A stretch of DNA of 6,774 bases, taken from NCBI GenBank assembly GCA_002320935.1, contig DCLG01000108.1, positions 4,373-11,146 of the forward strand, given 5' to 3'. Within the stretch, counting starts at the first letter, position 1; every line of letters begins with the position of its first letter. This DNA is from Pedobacter sp. UBA1654 (GTDB lineage Bacteria > Bacteroidota > Bacteroidia > Sphingobacteriales > Sphingobacteriaceae). Below the pieces are notes generated by a model. The model had not been told where the DNA came from, did not search any database, and was given only the letters and a program-made list of their open reading frames with translations. Below, piece by piece: positions 5,414 through 6,774 of the stretch. Position numbers and translations under genes: made by a program.

Positions 5414-6355
5414 ATGAGATTGAGATTATTTATACCACTTGCATTACTTATGAGTTGCCAGACGGTGAAGAAAGCGGAAGGGATCAAGGGCACGAATGAT
5501 TTGCTTGCAGATGTTAAAATATTGTCTTCTGAAGCTTACCAGGGCCGGAAAACCGGAACAGCCGGTGCAGCAATGGCGCGGGAATACCTGAAAAAGCGGC
5601 TAACTGACCTCGGACTGAAAAGCTATCCCAACATGCCCGACTTTGAGCAGGCCTTTAAAGCAACCGACCGGACGGGCAAAACTGTTGAAGCCAAAAACGT
5701 GATTGCCTACATTCCTGGGAAATCATCTAAGGTTATGGTGATCTCCGGACATTACGACCATCTAGGTGTGATCAACAATGAAGTTTACAATGGCGCCGAT
5801 GATAATGCATCTGGTGTGGCAGCCATGCTGAAAATTGCCGAGCATTACCAGAATGAAAAACCACAACATACCCTGGTATTTGCATTTTTTGATGCGGGTG
5901 AGCTGGACTGGCAGGGCTCGGGATATTTCGTGAATAACCCTCCTTTCGCGTTGGATCAAGTGACGATTAACGTAAACCTGGACATGATCAGCCGCAATGA
6001 GAAATCTGAACTTTATGCCGCGGGGACATTCAAACATCCGGAACTAGAGAAGTACCTGGTACATACGCAGCCCAATGTGAAGATCATGCTTGGTCACGAC
6101 AATCCCGAGTTTACGGTGGATGACTGGACGAATCAGAGTGATCAGGGTGCTTTTGATGCAAAGGGTATTCCTTTCCTGTATTTTGGGGTTGAGGACCACA
6201 GCGATTACCACCGCGCCAGCGACGAGTTTGAACACATTGACCAGCAGTTTTTTATTGGTGCTTCTGCGGCCATACTGGAGATAGTGGATAACCTTGATAA
6301 TGACCGGGATATTCAGTCGACCTTAAAGCAGAAGCTTTTGATGAAAAAGCAATAA
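5414..6355 (+). CDS. M28-family zinc peptidase, predicted lipoprotein, atypical active site
   Basis: This 313-residue protein has the fold signature of M28 aminopeptidases (clan MH, two-zinc). A short hydrophobic N-terminus ending LLMSC (Cys15) looks like a lipoprotein signal, so the mature protein would be membrane-anchored outside the cytoplasm. Zinc-site motifs are visible: His113 and Asp115 in SGHYDHLG, the bridging Asp in GADDNASG (129-130), Glu163 in FFDAGELDWQGS, Asp190 in NLDMIS and His266 in DYHRASD. In typical members the Glu163 ligand is preceded by the catalytic general-base Glu (AEE or GEE); here that position is Gly162 (codon GGT). The protein may therefore be a weak or altered peptidase, or a binding protein. 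ATG 5414 is the only start that gives the signal sequence. It is alone on its strand and ends at a strong terminator. Confidence 0.88.
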   Translation: MRLRLFIPLALLMSCQTVKKAEGIKGTNDLLADVKILSSEAYQGRKTGTAGAAMAREYLKKRLTDLGLKSYPNMPDFEQAFKATDRTGKTVEAKNVIAYIPGKSSKVMVISGHYDHLGVINNEVYNGADDNASGVAAMLKIAEHYQNEKPQHTLVFAFFDAGELDWQGSGYFVNNPPFALDQVTINVNLDMISRNEKSELYAAGTFKHPELEKYLVHTQPNVKIMLGHDNPEFTVDDWTNQSDQGAFDAKGIPFLYFGVEDHSDYHRASDEFEHIDQQFFIGASAAILEIVDNLDNDRDIQSTLKQKLLMKKQ

Positions 6356-6386
6356 TGACCTGGTGCAGGATAATGTGCATTCGCTG

Positions 6387-6428
6387 ATAAATAGAAAAGC
6401 CAGGCAATGCCTGGCTTTTCTATTTATT
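6387..6428. terminator. Bidirectional terminator, 20-bp inverted repeat
   Basis: The arms at 6387-6406 and 6408-6427 are exact reverse complements of 20 bp around a single base, a 41-nt near-palindrome. The core is AAAAGCCAGGC/GCCTGGCTTTT, giving a G/C stem with A's before it and T's after it on either strand. It lies 32 bases after the M28 stop and 24 bases after the stop of the opposing gene, so it can serve both. Confidence 0.93.
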
Positions 6429-6451
6429 ATTGATCAGGCATGCCCGTTGTA

Positions 6452-6774
6452 TTATTGTTTAAGCTTGAGCCTGGTTTCGATCATACCAACAAAAGGTTCA
6501 GGTTTTTTGAGTCCGCTGAGTCTCTTTCCTGAAGCAGGAACAGCTCTGCCGGATTTGTCTTTACTCATGGTTGCTCTGGATGTCGCAACGGAACTTACAC
6601 CAAGCGCCCGTAAAGATTTAGCAATGTAATTTTCTCTGATGTCACCGAAATCGCGGCTATAATCATCAAAGTCATCCGCGATCGTTGGTTTCATTCCGGT
6701 GTAGTATCCACCTTCACCCTTGTTGTTCCTTGTTTCGAACATACTCAAATAAAGATCATATCTGTTTTCAAGTG
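6452..6774 (-). CDS. Unrecognised protein, C-terminal part (runs off the right edge)
   Basis: The frame ends at TAA (6454-6452) and stays open to the window edge: codons upstream of the first ATG (6742) read LENRYDLYLS before MFETRNN. It is therefore probably the C-terminal end of a longer protein whose start lies beyond base 6774, at least 106 residues so far. If translation instead began at the ATG it would be a 96-residue protein. I do not recognise the family. The visible part has an acidic segment (IADDFDDYSRDFGD), a short helix-like stretch (IRENYIAKSLRALG) and a basic Ser/Lys/Arg-rich tail (SKDKSGRAVPASGKRLSGLKK) ending MIETRLKLKQ. There is no signal peptide or membrane segment. It converges on the M28 gene and shares its terminator. 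Confidence 0.65.
   Translation of the reverse strand, partial: LENRYDLYLSMFETRNNKGEGGYYTGMKPTIADDFDDYSRDFGDIRENYIAKSLRALGVSSVATSRATMSKDKSGRAVPASGKRLSGLKKPEPFVGMIETRLKLKQ

Noticed and set aside
6363..6629. 88-codon plus-strand frame after the M28 gene
   Set aside because: It runs through the palindromic terminator and is antisense to the minus-strand frame, which has the more protein-like composition and stays open to the window edge.

Overview
The window looks like chromosomal DNA of a Bacteroidota bacterium, most likely a Sphingobacteriaceae member (Pedobacter or Mucilaginibacter type). Four things point there: an Oar-like SusC/TonB receptor N-terminus, a short primary sigma factor of about 286 residues without region 1.1, A-rich leaders with almost no Shine-Dalgarno sequences, and three upstream copies of the Bacteroidota -7 promoter motif TAnnTTTG. 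The family-level placement is an inference from protein character, not from a search.

Layout. At the left edge (1-351, minus) lies the N-terminus of a TonB-dependent outer-membrane receptor. It is separated by a 329-bp divergent intergenic region from lpdA (681-2069, plus), encoding dihydrolipoyl dehydrogenase. A terminator follows, then a metallo-beta-lactamase-fold hydrolase (2181-3020, plus). A 241-bp leader with stacked hairpins and a clear promoter motif precedes rpoD (3262-4122, plus). Two terminators separate rpoD from a convergent aldo/keto reductase related to Kv-beta subunits (4272-5255, minus). A 158-bp divergent spacer leads to an M28-type zinc peptidase lipoprotein (5414-6355, plus). 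That gene converges, across a 41-nt near-perfect palindromic terminator, on the C-terminal part of an unrecognised protein running off the right edge (6452-6774, minus).

The genes appear to be mostly single transcription units: each is flanked by its own terminator or by a divergent or convergent neighbour. Their jobs are largely independent: central metabolism (Lpd), transcription (RpoD), envelope uptake (TonB receptor), envelope peptidase (M28), and two general hydrolase or reductase enzymes. The link visible in the DNA is that the sigma factor encoded here belongs to the class that reads the TAnnTTTG motifs seen before the receptor gene, lpdA and rpoD itself.

I found no mobile element, CRISPR array, rRNA or convincing tRNA, and no clear previously undescribed system. 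The most notable oddity is in the M28 protein: the usual catalytic Glu-Glu pair reads Gly-Glu, so the general base appears to be missing.
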